NCBI RefSeq assembly: GCF_019597925.1 | Contig: NZ_CP080442.1 | Coordinates: 3,673,501 to 3,737,500, forward strand | Length of the DNA stretch: 64,000 bases | Source of the DNA: [Clostridium] scindens | Lineage (GTDB): Bacteria > Bacillota > Clostridia > Lachnospirales > Lachnospiraceae | Reading direction: 5' to 3' | Part shown: piece after piece, positions 44,522-54,138 of the stretch | Layout: each line of letters opens with the position of its first letter | Numbering within the stretch: position 1 is the first letter of the stretch | The notes under the pieces: model-generated | Told to the model about the DNA's origin: nothing | Seen by the model: the letters and a program-made list of their open reading frames with translations, nothing else | Database searches by the model: none | Program-made: the position numbers and the translations under genes

Positions 44522-45604
44522 CTATTTCATATAATCCTGGTAATTGTCTTCTGTAACCTTTACATAGTCGATCCAGATATATTTTCCGTCCGTGATTGGA
44601 TAGCCAACATTTTCTTCATTGATTTCTTTTCCATTTACTGCCGCAACAGCTACATTAACGGTTGCCTTGCCCTGGTTGTCCGCATCATTCAGGACGGTTC
44701 CGAGCAGAGAGCCTTCTTTCATTGCTTCCAGCGCCGGAGCGGTCGCGTCTACGCCTACTACCGGGATATATTTGGACAGGTCGCTGCTGTCTTTGTTGTA
44801 TCCTTCTGCTTTCAACGCCTCGATCGCGCCAAGAGCCATATCGTCATTGTTGCAAAGAACTGCTTCGATCTTGTCAAGGCTCTGGCCTGTAATAAACGCC
44901 TTCATTAAGTCTGTAGCCTTTGCCTTGTCCCACATTGCCGTATCAGCTGCCAGTTTTTCTGTCTTGAATCCAGCCTCTTCAATTGCTTTTACAGAATATT
45001 CCGTACGCAGGGTTGCATCCTGATGTCCCGGCTCTCCCTGAAGCATTACATACTGGATGGTTCCATCCCCATTCTTGTCTGCTTCCGGATGAGCTTTAAA
45101 GAAGTCGGCGATAATCTCACCGGAAAGAGTTCCTGACTGCTCTGCCTTCGCGCCTACATACCAAACCTTGTCATAACTCTGCATATCTGCTTCTTCCGGC
45201 TCACGGTTCAAAAATACGATTGGAAGATCCTTGGCCTTTGCCTTCTCGATGATCGGGCCTGCTGCCGTACGGTCAACCGGGTTGATCGCCAGAGCGTTCA
45301 CGCCCTTGGTGATGAAGGTATCCACCTGCTCATTCTGTGTTGCCTGCTTGTTCTGGGAATCCACCAGTTCCAGATCTACCTTGGCTTCTTTGGCCTGATC
45401 CGTCATGGCTGTACGCACGCCTGTCATGAAAGTATCGTCAAACTTGTAGATTGCAGACCCGATAAGCACATCGGATTTTGCGTCCTTCTTATCTCCTCCG
45501 TCTGATGATCCGCTGTCACTCTTCCTGCATCCTGTGGCCATTCCTGCGACCATCATTACCGCAAGCCCTGCTGCCAGTAGCCTAGTTACTTTTTCTTTTT
45601 TCAT
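44522..45604 (-). CDS. mglB: Galactose/glucose-binding lipoprotein (MglB-like)
   Basis: 360 residues after a lipoprotein signal (lipobox MATGC, C26). The family's calcium loop DKNGDGTIQYVMLQGEPGH and the sugar-site segment LNREPEEADM are present, as is CNNDDMALGAIEALK. GGAGG lies before the ATG at 45604; the frame is open 15 codons further. First gene of the transporter, feeding MglA/MglC. Galactose or glucose is the likely ligand by similarity. Confidence 0.92.
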   Translation of the reverse strand: MKKEKVTRLLAAGLAVMMVAGMATGCRKSDSGSSDGGDKKDAKSDVLIGSAIYKFDDTFMTGVRTAMTDQAKEAKVDLELVDSQNKQATQNEQVDTFITKGVNALAINPVDRTAAGPIIEKAKAKDLPIVFLNREPEEADMQSYDKVWYVGAKAEQSGTLSGEIIADFFKAHPEADKNGDGTIQYVMLQGEPGHQDATLRTEYSVKAIEEAGFKTEKLAADTAMWDKAKATDLMKAFITGQSLDKIEAVLCNNDDMALGAIEALKAEGYNKDSSDLSKYIPVVGVDATAPALEAMKEGSLLGTVLNDADNQGKATVNVAVAAVNGKEINEENVGYPITDGKYIWIDYVKVTEDNYQDYMK

Positions 45605-45828
45605 TACGTATCCTCCTCCAAATGATATTGTTTGTGCGAATCTCTTCACATTTGCTATGGTCCCAGTATAAGAAAATGAAAGCGGAAAATATATACAATA
45701 TTTTTTTGTGTTATATCGAATTTCTTATATGATATGTATATAATTTACAATTTTCATTGCATACTTTTAGCAATATTGCACATCTATTCAAGTTTCTTAT
45801 CTACTTGGCATCTGGACTGATACGAAAA

Positions 45829-45885
45829 AAAGCCCCTTGGGGGCTTTCCTAATATAAAAACGGCAGGATGTTCTCCCGCCGTTTT
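45829..45885 (-). terminator. Two tandem terminators between module 2 and mglB
   Basis: Hairpin 1: stem 45857-45864 / 45878-45885 with TTTTT next on the minus strand. Hairpin 2: stem 45829-45836 / 45840-45847, followed by a run of seven T residues. Together they separate the YjfF-type permease gene from mglB. The remaining 45605-45828 gap is A/T-rich and must hold the mglB promoter, for which I see only a TATACT-like -10. Confidence 0.85.
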
Positions 45886-45901
45886 ATCTCTGTGGCTGTT
45901 C

Positions 45902-46930
45902 TTATTTTTTCTTTTTGATTCCTGCAAATACAGACTGCAATACAATGAAGAAGCATAGCAGCGCTGAAAGCACGATACGTACCCACCAGCTTGACAGCGT
46001 TCCCTGGGTCGTGATCAGACTGGATATGGTTCCCTTGATCAGTACGCCGAATACGGTTCCGAATGGCGTGCCCACGCCCCCGCTTAGCAGCGTTCCGCCG
46101 ATGACTGATGCCGAGATCGCGTCCATCTCAAGACCTTTGGCCTGCTCAACGAATCCGGAGCAGCTGTTCAGGCAGAACAGGAAGCCGCCGCATCCTGCAA
46201 GGAAGCCGTCCAGCATATAAGCCTTGAACTTCGTCTTGCGGACATTTAATCCCATCATCAACGCGCTTTGCGCATTTCCGCCGATAGCGTATACGGAGCG
46301 TCCGAATTTGCTGTACTTCATAATGATGGCAATGATGATAAAGATCAGGATTGCTATCACTACCGTCGGGTAGATATACGCTGGCAGGAACTTGCCCCGC
46401 TTGCTGTAGGAGCCGATAGGCAGGTAGATCTTATAGTTCGCCCACGCCAGGAACGTCTCATTCTTGATGGAGATCATTTCCGTGCTGATCATGGACGTAA
46501 GCCCGCGGCCGAAGAATAGGCCGGCAAGCGTGACGATAAATGGCTGGATATCCAGGTAGGAAATCAGGAATCCCTGTACCACGCCATACGCAAGGCCGAT
46601 CAGAAGAGCAATTGCTACGGCTGCATATGCGCTTGTACCATGGTTCTCCATCTGGCTGGCGACTACCATGCATACCAATGCTGTCACAGAGCCTACGGAA
46701 ATATCGATTCCTCCAGTGATCATGACGATCGTCTGCCCCATGGCAATCACCAGAAGTCCCGCATTGGATATAAATAGGTTAAGGAACATCTGTGGTTTTG
46801 CGAATCCCTTGTCCGCGAACACGATCATGCCCGCCACATACATTGCTACGAATAAAAGTACTGTTATCAGCAGAAGGAAACTATTTCCATTCAGTTTTCT
46901 TTTTTGTCTGTTCATCGTCTTTACTGCCAT
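45902..46930 (-). CDS. yjfF: Sugar ABC transporter permease (YjfF-like)
   Basis: 342 residues with about nine or ten transmembrane helices, carrying MITGGIDISVGSVTALVCMV and ASVIGGTLLSGGVGTPFGT, the paired permease signatures of the ribose/galactofuranose group. It lies 2 bp after the other permease gene, and the two are probably a heterodimer, as YtfT-YjfF in E. coli. Last gene of the module, followed by tandem terminators. Confidence 0.9.
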   Translation of the reverse strand: MAVKTMNRQKRKLNGNSFLLLITVLLFVAMYVAGMIVFADKGFAKPQMFLNLFISNAGLLVIAMGQTIVMITGGIDISVGSVTALVCMVVASQMENHGTSAYAAVAIALLIGLAYGVVQGFLISYLDIQPFIVTLAGLFFGRGLTSMISTEMISIKNETFLAWANYKIYLPIGSYSKRGKFLPAYIYPTVVIAILIFIIIAIIMKYSKFGRSVYAIGGNAQSALMMGLNVRKTKFKAYMLDGFLAGCGGFLFCLNSCSGFVEQAKGLEMDAISASVIGGTLLSGGVGTPFGTVFGVLIKGTISSLITTQGTLSSWWVRIVLSALLCFFIVLQSVFAGIKKKK

Positions 46931-46932
46931 GA

Positions 46933-48000
46933 CTAGTTTCCTCCTTCCGTTATTGCTTTCGATGCCTGGCGCTTTGCCTTCTGCGCTGCAACAAATTTCT
47001 TAAATACCGGACTTTGCAGCGTAACGATGATGACGACTACGATTGCCTTGTATACCGGCAATTGATCGGCAGAAACGCTCATTGCGTATAAGGTTGTCGT
47101 CAATGCCTGAATCGTATATGCGCCGATCACGGAGCCCATCAGGCTGAACTTTCCGCCGCCAAGCACGTTGCCGCCAAGCGCGACTGCAAGGATGGCATCC
47201 ATTTCAAGGTTCAGGCCGATGTTGTTGGCATCTGCGGAGTAGATGCGGCTGGAAGCCACAACGCCCGCTATGCCTGCCATCAGGCCGCAGATTACATAGG
47301 CAAGGAACTTGATCATGGTAGAGTTAAGTCCCACAAGCCTGGATGCGGTGCCATTGATACCGACGCTTTCAATATATAAGCCTAATGCCGTCTTCTTAAG
47401 AAGCAGGTATGTGACCACGATTACAATGATCGCAATGAAGATTGGCGTGGGTATCGGACATTTTCCAATATATCCGCCCAGTACCTTGTAGGAGCCTACA
47501 CGTACATAAGTAATCTGGCCTGCCGTGATCAACTGGGCGATTCCTCGTCCTGCCGTGAACAGGATCAGCGTCGCCACCATAGGCTGGATGTTCAGCTTGG
47601 CTACCAGGAATCCATTAAAGGCGCCGCATAAAGCGGATGCCAGAAGAGCCGCAAGGATAGCGAGCGCTATCGGGGCTGCCAGTTTGGTAACCGATACCTC
47701 GCCGCCGGAAAGAATCTGACAGCATACGGCTGCTGCTACGGCCATGACTGCTCCCACGCTGATGTCCTGTCCGCCGGAAGCCGCGGTTACAAGCGTCATA
47801 CCCACAGCAAGGATTACTAACTCTGATGCACGGTTTATAACATCTACGATATATCCATATAACACTCCGTTATTGATTGATACCTTGAAAAATCCCGGAG
47901 TCGTGATAACATTGATCAGCAATACTGCCAGCAGGCATACGATCGGCATAAACAGACGCATAGATGTAATCTTCTTCCAAGTCGATTTCGTATTACTCAT
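46933..48000 (-). CDS. ytfT: Sugar ABC transporter permease (YtfT-like)
   Basis: 355 residues, polytopic, with AASGGQDISVGAVMAVAAAV and ILAVALGGNVLGGGKFSLMG, the same signature positions as the next permease but a different sequence. AGGAGG eight bases before 48000 sets the start, three codons inside the longer frame; it overlaps the ATPase stop by 8 bp. Partner of the YjfF-like permease. Confidence 0.9.
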   Translation of the reverse strand: MSNTKSTWKKITSMRLFMPIVCLLAVLLINVITTPGFFKVSINNGVLYGYIVDVINRASELVILAVGMTLVTAASGGQDISVGAVMAVAAAVCCQILSGGEVSVTKLAAPIALAILAALLASALCGAFNGFLVAKLNIQPMVATLILFTAGRGIAQLITAGQITYVRVGSYKVLGGYIGKCPIPTPIFIAIIVIVVTYLLLKKTALGLYIESVGINGTASRLVGLNSTMIKFLAYVICGLMAGIAGVVASSRIYSADANNIGLNLEMDAILAVALGGNVLGGGKFSLMGSVIGAYTIQALTTTLYAMSVSADQLPVYKAIVVVIIVTLQSPVFKKFVAAQKAKRQASKAITEGGN

Positions 48001-49510
48001 CTCCATCACCTCCTGCTATTGCTTTCATAATTCCTTCTTGTGACAACTCATCGCCGGAGAGTTCCCCGACCTTCTTTCCATCCCTTAGCACCGCCATGCG
48101 CGAGCAGGTACGGAGCATCTCTTCTACCTCGGAGGAGATGAAAGCCACTGCCATTCCTTCATCCGCCAGGTTCAGCACCAGTTTCTGGATCTCCGTCTTG
48201 GTACCGATATCAATTCCTCTGGTAGGCTCATCCAAGATCAGGAAATCCGGCTCGGTAAGAAGCCAGCGTCCGATAATCACCTTCTGCTGGTTGCCGCCGG
48301 AAAGGCTCTTGATCGGCGTCTCCCTGCTTGCCGTCTTAATCTGGAGCATATCAATGTATTTATCAGCCGCTTCCTCCATCTCCTTGCGGCTCATCGGATG
48401 GAACATGCCGCGCTTAGCCTGAAGGGCAATGATGATATTCTCTCTTACGGACAGATCCGCAAGGATGCCGTCTTTCTTCCTGTCTTCCGGCAGGTATGCC
48501 ATGCCAAGCTTCATGGCATCGATTGGAGAACTGATCTTAACTTCTTTGCCTCCGACCTTCAGCTTGCCGCTGTCCGGCTTGTCGGCGCCATAGATGGCAC
48601 GTACCAGTTCTGAACGTCCGGATCCCAGAAGTCCTGTGAATCCGACCACCTCTCCCTTATGTATGGTAAAGTCAAAGGGGCGGATGCTTCCTTTGCGTCC
48701 AAGTCCTTCCGCCTCAATAACCGGGATGTATTCCTTGAGGCCGCTGTGCTCTCCTTTGATGTCCGCAAGATCATCGAAATCCTTGCCCATCATCTTGGCT
48801 ACCAGCATGACTCTTGGCAGATCCTTGGTCTCATATTCGCCTACCAGCTCGCCGTTACGAAGAACCGTAATCCGGTCGCAGACCTCATATACCTGCTCCA
48901 GGAAGTGGGTAACGAAGATAATTCCCACCCCTTCTGCCTTCAGTTTTCTCATCAGGGTAAATAATTTGGCAACCTCGTCATCATCCAATGATGAGGTAGG
49001 CTCATCCAGGATCAGTACCTGGCACTGCATATCGACCGCCCTCGCAATGGCGATCATCTGCTGTTTTGCCAGAGAGCACTCCTCTAGCTTATCTGTCGCT
49101 CCCGCGTCTATGTCAAGGCTTTCAAGTAGTTCCGTAGATTTCTTATTCATAGTCTTCCAGTCGATAAAGCCGGCTTTCCTTGGCTCCCGCCCGATAAACA
49201 GGTTCTCGGCAACCGTCAGGTTCGGACATAAGTTTACCTCCTGGTATACGGTGCTGATACCTTTATCCTGTGCATCCTGAGGAGACTTGTTGACAATCGC
49301 GGAATCATTTCCGCTCATCCTGATCTCTCCCGACTCAAACTCATGCACGCCTGTCAGGACCTTGATCAGAGTGGACTTGCCCGCTCCGTTTTCTCCCATC
49401 AGCGCGTGTATCTCTCCCTTTCGGAGAGTAAAATCAACATGTTGTAAGGCTTTGACACCTGGAAACGTCTTAGAGATATCTCTCATTGTTAATACAACAT
49501 TTTCTTCCAT
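47993..49510 (-). CDS. ytfR: Sugar ABC transporter ATP-binding protein (YtfR-like)
   Basis: 505 residues with two ABC domains: Walker A GENGAGKSTLIKVLTGV, a degenerate first signature (CSLAKQQMIAIARAV), a degenerate second P-loop GLLGSGRSELVRAIYG and a full second signature LSGGNQQKVIIGRWLL. It energises the YtfT/YjfF-like permease pair. It follows the ytfQ-like gene after a 152-bp gap that contains a stem (49580-49585 / 49621-49626) with no T run, possibly protecting the mRNA end of the abundantly needed binding protein. Confidence 0.93.
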   Translation of the reverse strand: MEENVVLTMRDISKTFPGVKALQHVDFTLRKGEIHALMGENGAGKSTLIKVLTGVHEFESGEIRMSGNDSAIVNKSPQDAQDKGISTVYQEVNLCPNLTVAENLFIGREPRKAGFIDWKTMNKKSTELLESLDIDAGATDKLEECSLAKQQMIAIARAVDMQCQVLILDEPTSSLDDDEVAKLFTLMRKLKAEGVGIIFVTHFLEQVYEVCDRITVLRNGELVGEYETKDLPRVMLVAKMMGKDFDDLADIKGEHSGLKEYIPVIEAEGLGRKGSIRPFDFTIHKGEVVGFTGLLGSGRSELVRAIYGADKPDSGKLKVGGKEVKISSPIDAMKLGMAYLPEDRKKDGILADLSVRENIIIALQAKRGMFHPMSRKEMEEAADKYIDMLQIKTASRETPIKSLSGGNQQKVIIGRWLLTEPDFLILDEPTRGIDIGTKTEIQKLVLNLADEGMAVAFISSEVEEMLRTCSRMAVLRDGKKVGELSGDELSQEGIMKAIAGGDGDE

Positions 49511-49662
49511 TTTATCAGCTCACCTGCTTTCTATATATTGCATCAATCGCTCTTTTCCCCTAATTTTGGCGTAAAGATAGCGCGGCAGCATATCCAGGCC
49601 TCTATGCCCCTCCTATTCTACCGCGCCATTCCTACATCCTGTACGGATTACTGTATGTAATT

Positions 49663-50727
49663 TTAGTAAGCACGTCCGTCAATGATTTCCTGAGAGATTG
49701 CCGTTACATCAAAGTCTTTGTCGCCTACTTTTACAGACTTAACTGTGTCGTCGAATGCGAACATTTCTTCGTCAACATATGCGATCTTATCCGGCTCTTC
49801 GCCTGCTTCAAGCTTCTCGATGATTTCCTGTACGCGTGGTCCGTGTAATGGATTACATTCTGTGTTGCAGATAATCTTTCCAGATAATGTATCGGTAAGT
49901 CCGGCGTTCGTTGTATCGAATGACATAACGAGGATGTCTCCATCAGGGCCAACCTTCTTGCCTGCTGCTTCGATTGCGTCGATCGCGCCGAATGCTTCGT
50001 TATCGTTCTCGCAGTATACTACGTTGATGTTGTCATGCTTTTTCAGCATAGACTCCATAACTTCCTGTCCTTTTGCCTGTGTAAATTCTCCGGTCTGCTG
50101 GTCAACGATATTCCATCCATTTTCTTTTGCAGCCTCTTCCAGACCTTCTGTACGTCCGATCTGAGCAGATGCTCCGATGGTTCCCTGGATGTGGGCGATA
50201 TTGACTTCTGACATTCCTTTTGCTTCAGCATATGCCTTCAGCCAAGCGCTTGCTTTCTGTCCCTCAAGCTTGAAGTCTGAGCCAACCCATGCTGTGTAAA
50301 GGCTGTCATCAGATACGTCTACCATACGGTCAACGATGATTACCGGGATGTCTGCATCCTGTGCCTCTTTCAGAACTGTATCCCATCCTGTCTCTGTTAC
50401 AGGAGCAAGTACGATGTAGTCAACATCCTGCTGGATGAAGTTACGGATTGCCGTGATCTGGTTCTCCTGTTTCTGCTGAGCGTCATCAAAGATCAGCTTA
50501 TATCCATTGTCTTTGCTGAATGTCTCTTTCATAGACTCTGAGTTTGCTGTACGCCAGTCAGACTCTGCGCCTACCTGTGAGAAACCTACTGTAATAAGAT
50601 CACTTCCGCTATCAGAAGATCCTTTGTCAGAAGAATCATCGCTTCCGCCGCCTTTGTTTCCGCAGCCAACTGCTAATGTTGTTACCATCATTGCCGCGAG
50701 TAACACTGATATTGCTTTTCTTTTCAT
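49663..50727 (-). CDS. ytfQ: Sugar-binding lipoprotein (YtfQ-like), transporter copy
   Basis: 354 residues with a lipoprotein signal (LAVGC, C22) and an Asp/Ser/Gly linker. The body matches the galactofuranose-binding YtfQ group: TVGFSQVGAESDWRTANS, QENQITAIRNFIQQDVDYIV, VDRMVDVSDDSLYTAW, CENDNEAFGAIDAIEAAGK. It directly precedes the transporter genes. The ligand may be a furanose pentose or hexose; arabinose is attractive because an arabinose operon is near, but that is not shown. Confidence 0.9.
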   Translation of the reverse strand: MKRKAISVLLAAMMVTTLAVGCGNKGGGSDDSSDKGSSDSGSDLITVGFSQVGAESDWRTANSESMKETFSKDNGYKLIFDDAQQKQENQITAIRNFIQQDVDYIVLAPVTETGWDTVLKEAQDADIPVIIVDRMVDVSDDSLYTAWVGSDFKLEGQKASAWLKAYAEAKGMSEVNIAHIQGTIGASAQIGRTEGLEEAAKENGWNIVDQQTGEFTQAKGQEVMESMLKKHDNINVVYCENDNEAFGAIDAIEAAGKKVGPDGDILVMSFDTTNAGLTDTLSGKIICNTECNPLHGPRVQEIIEKLEAGEEPDKIAYVDEEMFAFDDTVKSVKVGDKDFDVTAISQEIIDGRAY

Positions 50728-50778
50728 CTTTCATTTCCTCCTTTTTTGTGATTGGCTTCGTATCAATCATCTTGGTTA

Positions 50779-50801
50779 TATGTTAACTGAATGTGAACAT
50801 A
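50779..50801 (-). promoter_or_regulatory. Inverted repeat upstream of the YtfQ-like gene
   Basis: TATGTT (50779-50784) and AACATA (50796-50801) with an 11-bp gap, about 50 bp before the gene start. A candidate operator for the adjacent regulator; no clear promoter pair could be set. Confidence 0.3.
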
Positions 50802-50868
50802 TCTTAAACGGAGTATCATTTTGACTTTTTAATATTTCTTTCGAAACACAAAAAGGAGGTTGGATTTT

Positions 50869-52353
50869 TTACACAAAAGGTTGAATATTTTTTGCTTCCA
50901 GAATAATGGTTGCTGTCGTCCCTTCATTTTCCCGGCTTTCAAAGGAAAGGCCATAACTTTCTCCATAATAGTGCCGGATACGCTGGTTGACATTAGACAG
51001 CCCGAAGCCGTCTTCCTGGCGGTCACTTTTGTCTTTCTTCAGGCTATTCTGCAATTTCCCAAGTTCTTCTTCGGTCATTCCTTTCCCGTCATCTATGACC
51101 TTGAATACCATATCGCTGCCTTCCAGTCTTCCGGTAATCCGTATCATTCCCTTTCCTCTTTTATTCTTGACTCCGTGATACAAGGCATTCTCCACCAGGG
51201 GCTGAAGCGTAAGCTTAGGTATTACGAATCCATACATGCTTTCATCAATATCGATCTCATAATCCATGATATCCTGATACCGGAACTGCTGAATCTTGAG
51301 ATAGCTCTCTATGTGAGATTCCTCCTCCTTGACGGTAATAAAGTCCCTGCCTTTGCTCAGCGTCGTCCGGAAGAATTCAGATAGCGCCGTAACCATGGAT
51401 ACGACTTCTTCCTTTTTATTTTCTTCCGCAAGCCAGACGATCGTATCCAGAGTATTATAGAGGAAATGCGGGTTAATCTGCGCCTGAAGCAGCCTGGTCT
51501 CCGCAATATGAAGGTTCGCCTGCTTCTTCTTGATATCTTCTACCAGGACGCCGATCTCCTCCGTCATATCGTTGAAACTCTGGGTCAGAACGGATATCTC
51601 GTCTGTATTCTCTACTTTAGTCTTAACGGTAAAGTCGCCTTCCGCAACCTTCTGGGTGACGCTGCACAGTTTCTGGATGGGCCTGGTCACGCTTCGGGAG
51701 GCATTCACGGTAAGCAGTATGGAAACAATGATAGCCGCCATGGATATCAGGCTGCAGACGGTAAATGTCCTGGCGTTCTGGGCATCCAGCCCGGCCCTTA
51801 CATTATCGAAGTTGGTTGTTTCCACATAGATATATTCCTGTATTCCTGATTGGATCAAGGAGGTCAGCATATAAATGTTCTCATCCAGATAATCTACATT
51901 TTCCTGATACGTCGCTTTCCCTTTGATCCCCTCTTCCAATTCTGAGACGCACCGTTCCAGGGATTTCAGGCTGTTCTTCAGACGCGTGATCTGATTGCGG
52001 TTGATGTCTACGGTTGCCATATCCGACAGTTTGTCGCAGGCTGCTGACAGTTCAGCAATATACTCATAGGGATTAACGGTAACGATTCCATTGACCGTGG
52101 TTTCTCCATCCCCCAGCTCCTCCATGCTTTTCTTCCCGATTACTGCCAGGTACATGCTGTTATCCATACGCTCTTTAAAATCCATGGCATATTGGTTCGC
52201 ATAGGTAACGCTCTGGGTTATATCCGCATAAGCCTTGGTGGCGCCAGATAACGATACCAGAAGATATAGCATGACAAGGAACATCGGAATAAATGCAGCC
52301 ATGGATATTGCGTTCAGCCTTTTATTCAAAGATATCTTCATATATTTTTTCAT
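50869..52353 (-). CDS. Sensor histidine kinase, LytS/YesM type (module 2)
   Basis: 494 residues: helix 1 (12-36), extracellular domain (37-195), helix 2 (196-217), HAMP, the phospho-acceptor H296 in NPHFLYNTLDTIVWL, and an ATPase domain with PLVENALYHGVK, IDDGKGMTEEE and GFGLSNVNQRI. Its sensor region is shorter and more helical than that of the module 1 kinase, so they should detect different things. The start at 52353 lies 7 bp inside the regulator gene's end. Confidence 0.93.
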   Translation of the reverse strand: MKKYMKISLNKRLNAISMAAFIPMFLVMLYLLVSLSGATKAYADITQSVTYANQYAMDFKERMDNSMYLAVIGKKSMEELGDGETTVNGIVTVNPYEYIAELSAACDKLSDMATVDINRNQITRLKNSLKSLERCVSELEEGIKGKATYQENVDYLDENIYMLTSLIQSGIQEYIYVETTNFDNVRAGLDAQNARTFTVCSLISMAAIIVSILLTVNASRSVTRPIQKLCSVTQKVAEGDFTVKTKVENTDEISVLTQSFNDMTEEIGVLVEDIKKKQANLHIAETRLLQAQINPHFLYNTLDTIVWLAEENKKEEVVSMVTALSEFFRTTLSKGRDFITVKEEESHIESYLKIQQFRYQDIMDYEIDIDESMYGFVIPKLTLQPLVENALYHGVKNKRGKGMIRITGRLEGSDMVFKVIDDGKGMTEEELGKLQNSLKKDKSDRQEDGFGLSNVNQRIRHYYGESYGLSFESRENEGTTATIILEAKNIQPFV

Positions 52354-52358
52354 GCTCC

Positions 52359-53981
52359 CTATTCCTTTCTGCGGGCGCGGTAATCCTTCGGCGAGCACCC
52401 CTGGGTCTTCTTAAATATGTAGCTGAAATAATGGGGATCCTTATACCCCACCTCGTATCCGATCTCTGACGTCTTTAGCGGGGAGCACATCAGCAGTTCT
52501 TTGGCCTTCTCCATCCTGGTCTCAGTCAGATACTCCACAAATGTCTTTCCTACTTCCCTGCTGAATACAGAACTGAAGTAGCTGGGACTCATGCCTACAC
52601 TTGCGGCCACCGTATTTAAGGAAATGTTTTCTGCCATGTAGGTATTCTCAATCTGGATCTTGGCCGCCTCGATGATGTCCGAATACCGCCGCCCGCTGGC
52701 CGTATCTCTTGCCTCGATCGCCCGTGTCAGAAGCCGTATCATCCATTTGCGTATTTCTTCCAGCGAATGGATCTTCTGCATTGCCTCCTTTAACTCTTCC
52801 ACATCTTCTTTAAGCCTGGCATCAGATATCTCCAGTTTCTCGCAAAATGACATAATTACAATATATACATCCATGATAATATATTGGCGCATCAGGGAAG
52901 ACCGGAAATTCTCCACAGAAATCTCATCAATATAAGCCCGTGAGAAACTTTCAATCTCTTCTTCCGTGCCATTATTCAAAAACTTCTCAATCTGCCCCCT
53001 GGTATGCTCGATCTCCCCAAATCCTCTCACCTGGAAATCATCCATATCATGTACCCCTTGAAGTTCCCTGGTTGTTATGATCTGATTCGGGTCATGGGTA
53101 AATCTTCCCGCAAATGCCTTATCTGCCTCGCGAAAAGACCTTCTAAGTTCCCGAAGCCTTAATACCGCGCAGCCGATCCCCCCAAAATACTCCAAGTTCT
53201 TCCACTGTTCCATGATCGTCTTAAGCTTCCCCGCAAACCGCTCGGCCCGTTCCTTCATCTGGGCCTCGTCCTCAGCCGTCATAAGGAATGCCCAGCCATC
53301 CACGCCTCTTTGAAATCCGTATACATAAGGGAGCCTGGCCGCCAGTTCTTCTACCGCGTCGCATGCTTCTGCCAGATGTTCCCCGCTTCCGTCATTCTTA
53401 AGCGAGGTCAGGATCTTGAAGAGAATGACTTCATAGGCCTGGGCGCTTAAGTCCATCTCGAATTTCTTGCCTGTCTCAAGAATTTCCCCCATCGTAAGGT
53501 CTTCAGAGATCAGCTGGCCAAAAAAACGCATTTTTTCATGCTCCGTACTTTCCTTCATCTCTTCCGAATACCGTTTAAGAAGGTCTCGCTCCTCCCTCTC
53601 CTGCTCGATGATCACGCTGACGCCTTTGAGTGTTTCCAGCAATTTGGCAGAAGAGACCGGCTTCAGAAGATATTCCGTAACTCCAAGGCTGATGGCTTCC
53701 TTGGCATAGTCAAATTCATCATATCCGCTCAAAATCAATATTTTCAATTCCGGAAGTTCCTTGCGTACAAGCCTGCTTAGTTCCAGCCCGTCCATAAACG
53801 GCATTTTTATATCTGTTATCAGAATATCCGGCCGCTCTTTGACGATCATTGGATAAGCCAGTTCCCCATCGCTGGCCTCCCCTACGAATTCATAGCCCTC
53901 CTTTTCCCATTCAATGCTATTTTTGATACCATTTCGTATCACAATCTCATCTTCAACCAAAAAAATCTTGACTTTTTCCAT
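52359..53981 (-). CDS. Response regulator, AraC-type (module 2)
   Basis: 540 residues: receiver (1-120) with D57 in PDILITDIKMPFMDG, a middle domain, and a C-terminal AraC-type DNA-binding domain (about 430-535; LNTVAASVGMSPSYFSSVF, VGYKDPHYFSYIFKKTQGCS). It overlaps or abuts the kinase gene, so they are a unit. Expected to switch on the ytfQ-R-T-yjfF genes. Confidence 0.93.
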   Translation of the reverse strand: MEKVKIFLVEDEIVIRNGIKNSIEWEKEGYEFVGEASDGELAYPMIVKERPDILITDIKMPFMDGLELSRLVRKELPELKILILSGYDEFDYAKEAISLGVTEYLLKPVSSAKLLETLKGVSVIIEQEREERDLLKRYSEEMKESTEHEKMRFFGQLISEDLTMGEILETGKKFEMDLSAQAYEVILFKILTSLKNDGSGEHLAEACDAVEELAARLPYVYGFQRGVDGWAFLMTAEDEAQMKERAERFAGKLKTIMEQWKNLEYFGGIGCAVLRLRELRRSFREADKAFAGRFTHDPNQIITTRELQGVHDMDDFQVRGFGEIEHTRGQIEKFLNNGTEEEIESFSRAYIDEISVENFRSSLMRQYIIMDVYIVIMSFCEKLEISDARLKEDVEELKEAMQKIHSLEEIRKWMIRLLTRAIEARDTASGRRYSDIIEAAKIQIENTYMAENISLNTVAASVGMSPSYFSSVFSREVGKTFVEYLTETRMEKAKELLMCSPLKTSEIGYEVGYKDPHYFSYIFKKTQGCSPKDYRARRKE

Positions 53982-54087
53982 AAACCATCACCAAATTTTT
54001 CCTTTCTACTTCTATGATACTGAATTTTCCGATTTCAAAAATATGATTTCTTACCATAAAGGTTCGATTTTTTATGATATATAAAAA

Positions 54088-54121
54088 CCTTCAAATGCAT
54101 GTCTTCACCTGCATTTGAAGG
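54088..54121 (-). terminator. Terminator between the sensing YtfQ-like gene and its regulator
   Basis: A perfect 12-bp stem (54088-54099 with 54110-54121), followed by TTTTT on the minus strand. It should end or attenuate the transcript of the upstream binding-protein gene, so the regulator and kinase may have their own promoter within 53982-54087. Confidence 0.85.
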
Positions 54122-54138
54122 AATCATTCCTCTTCCAT

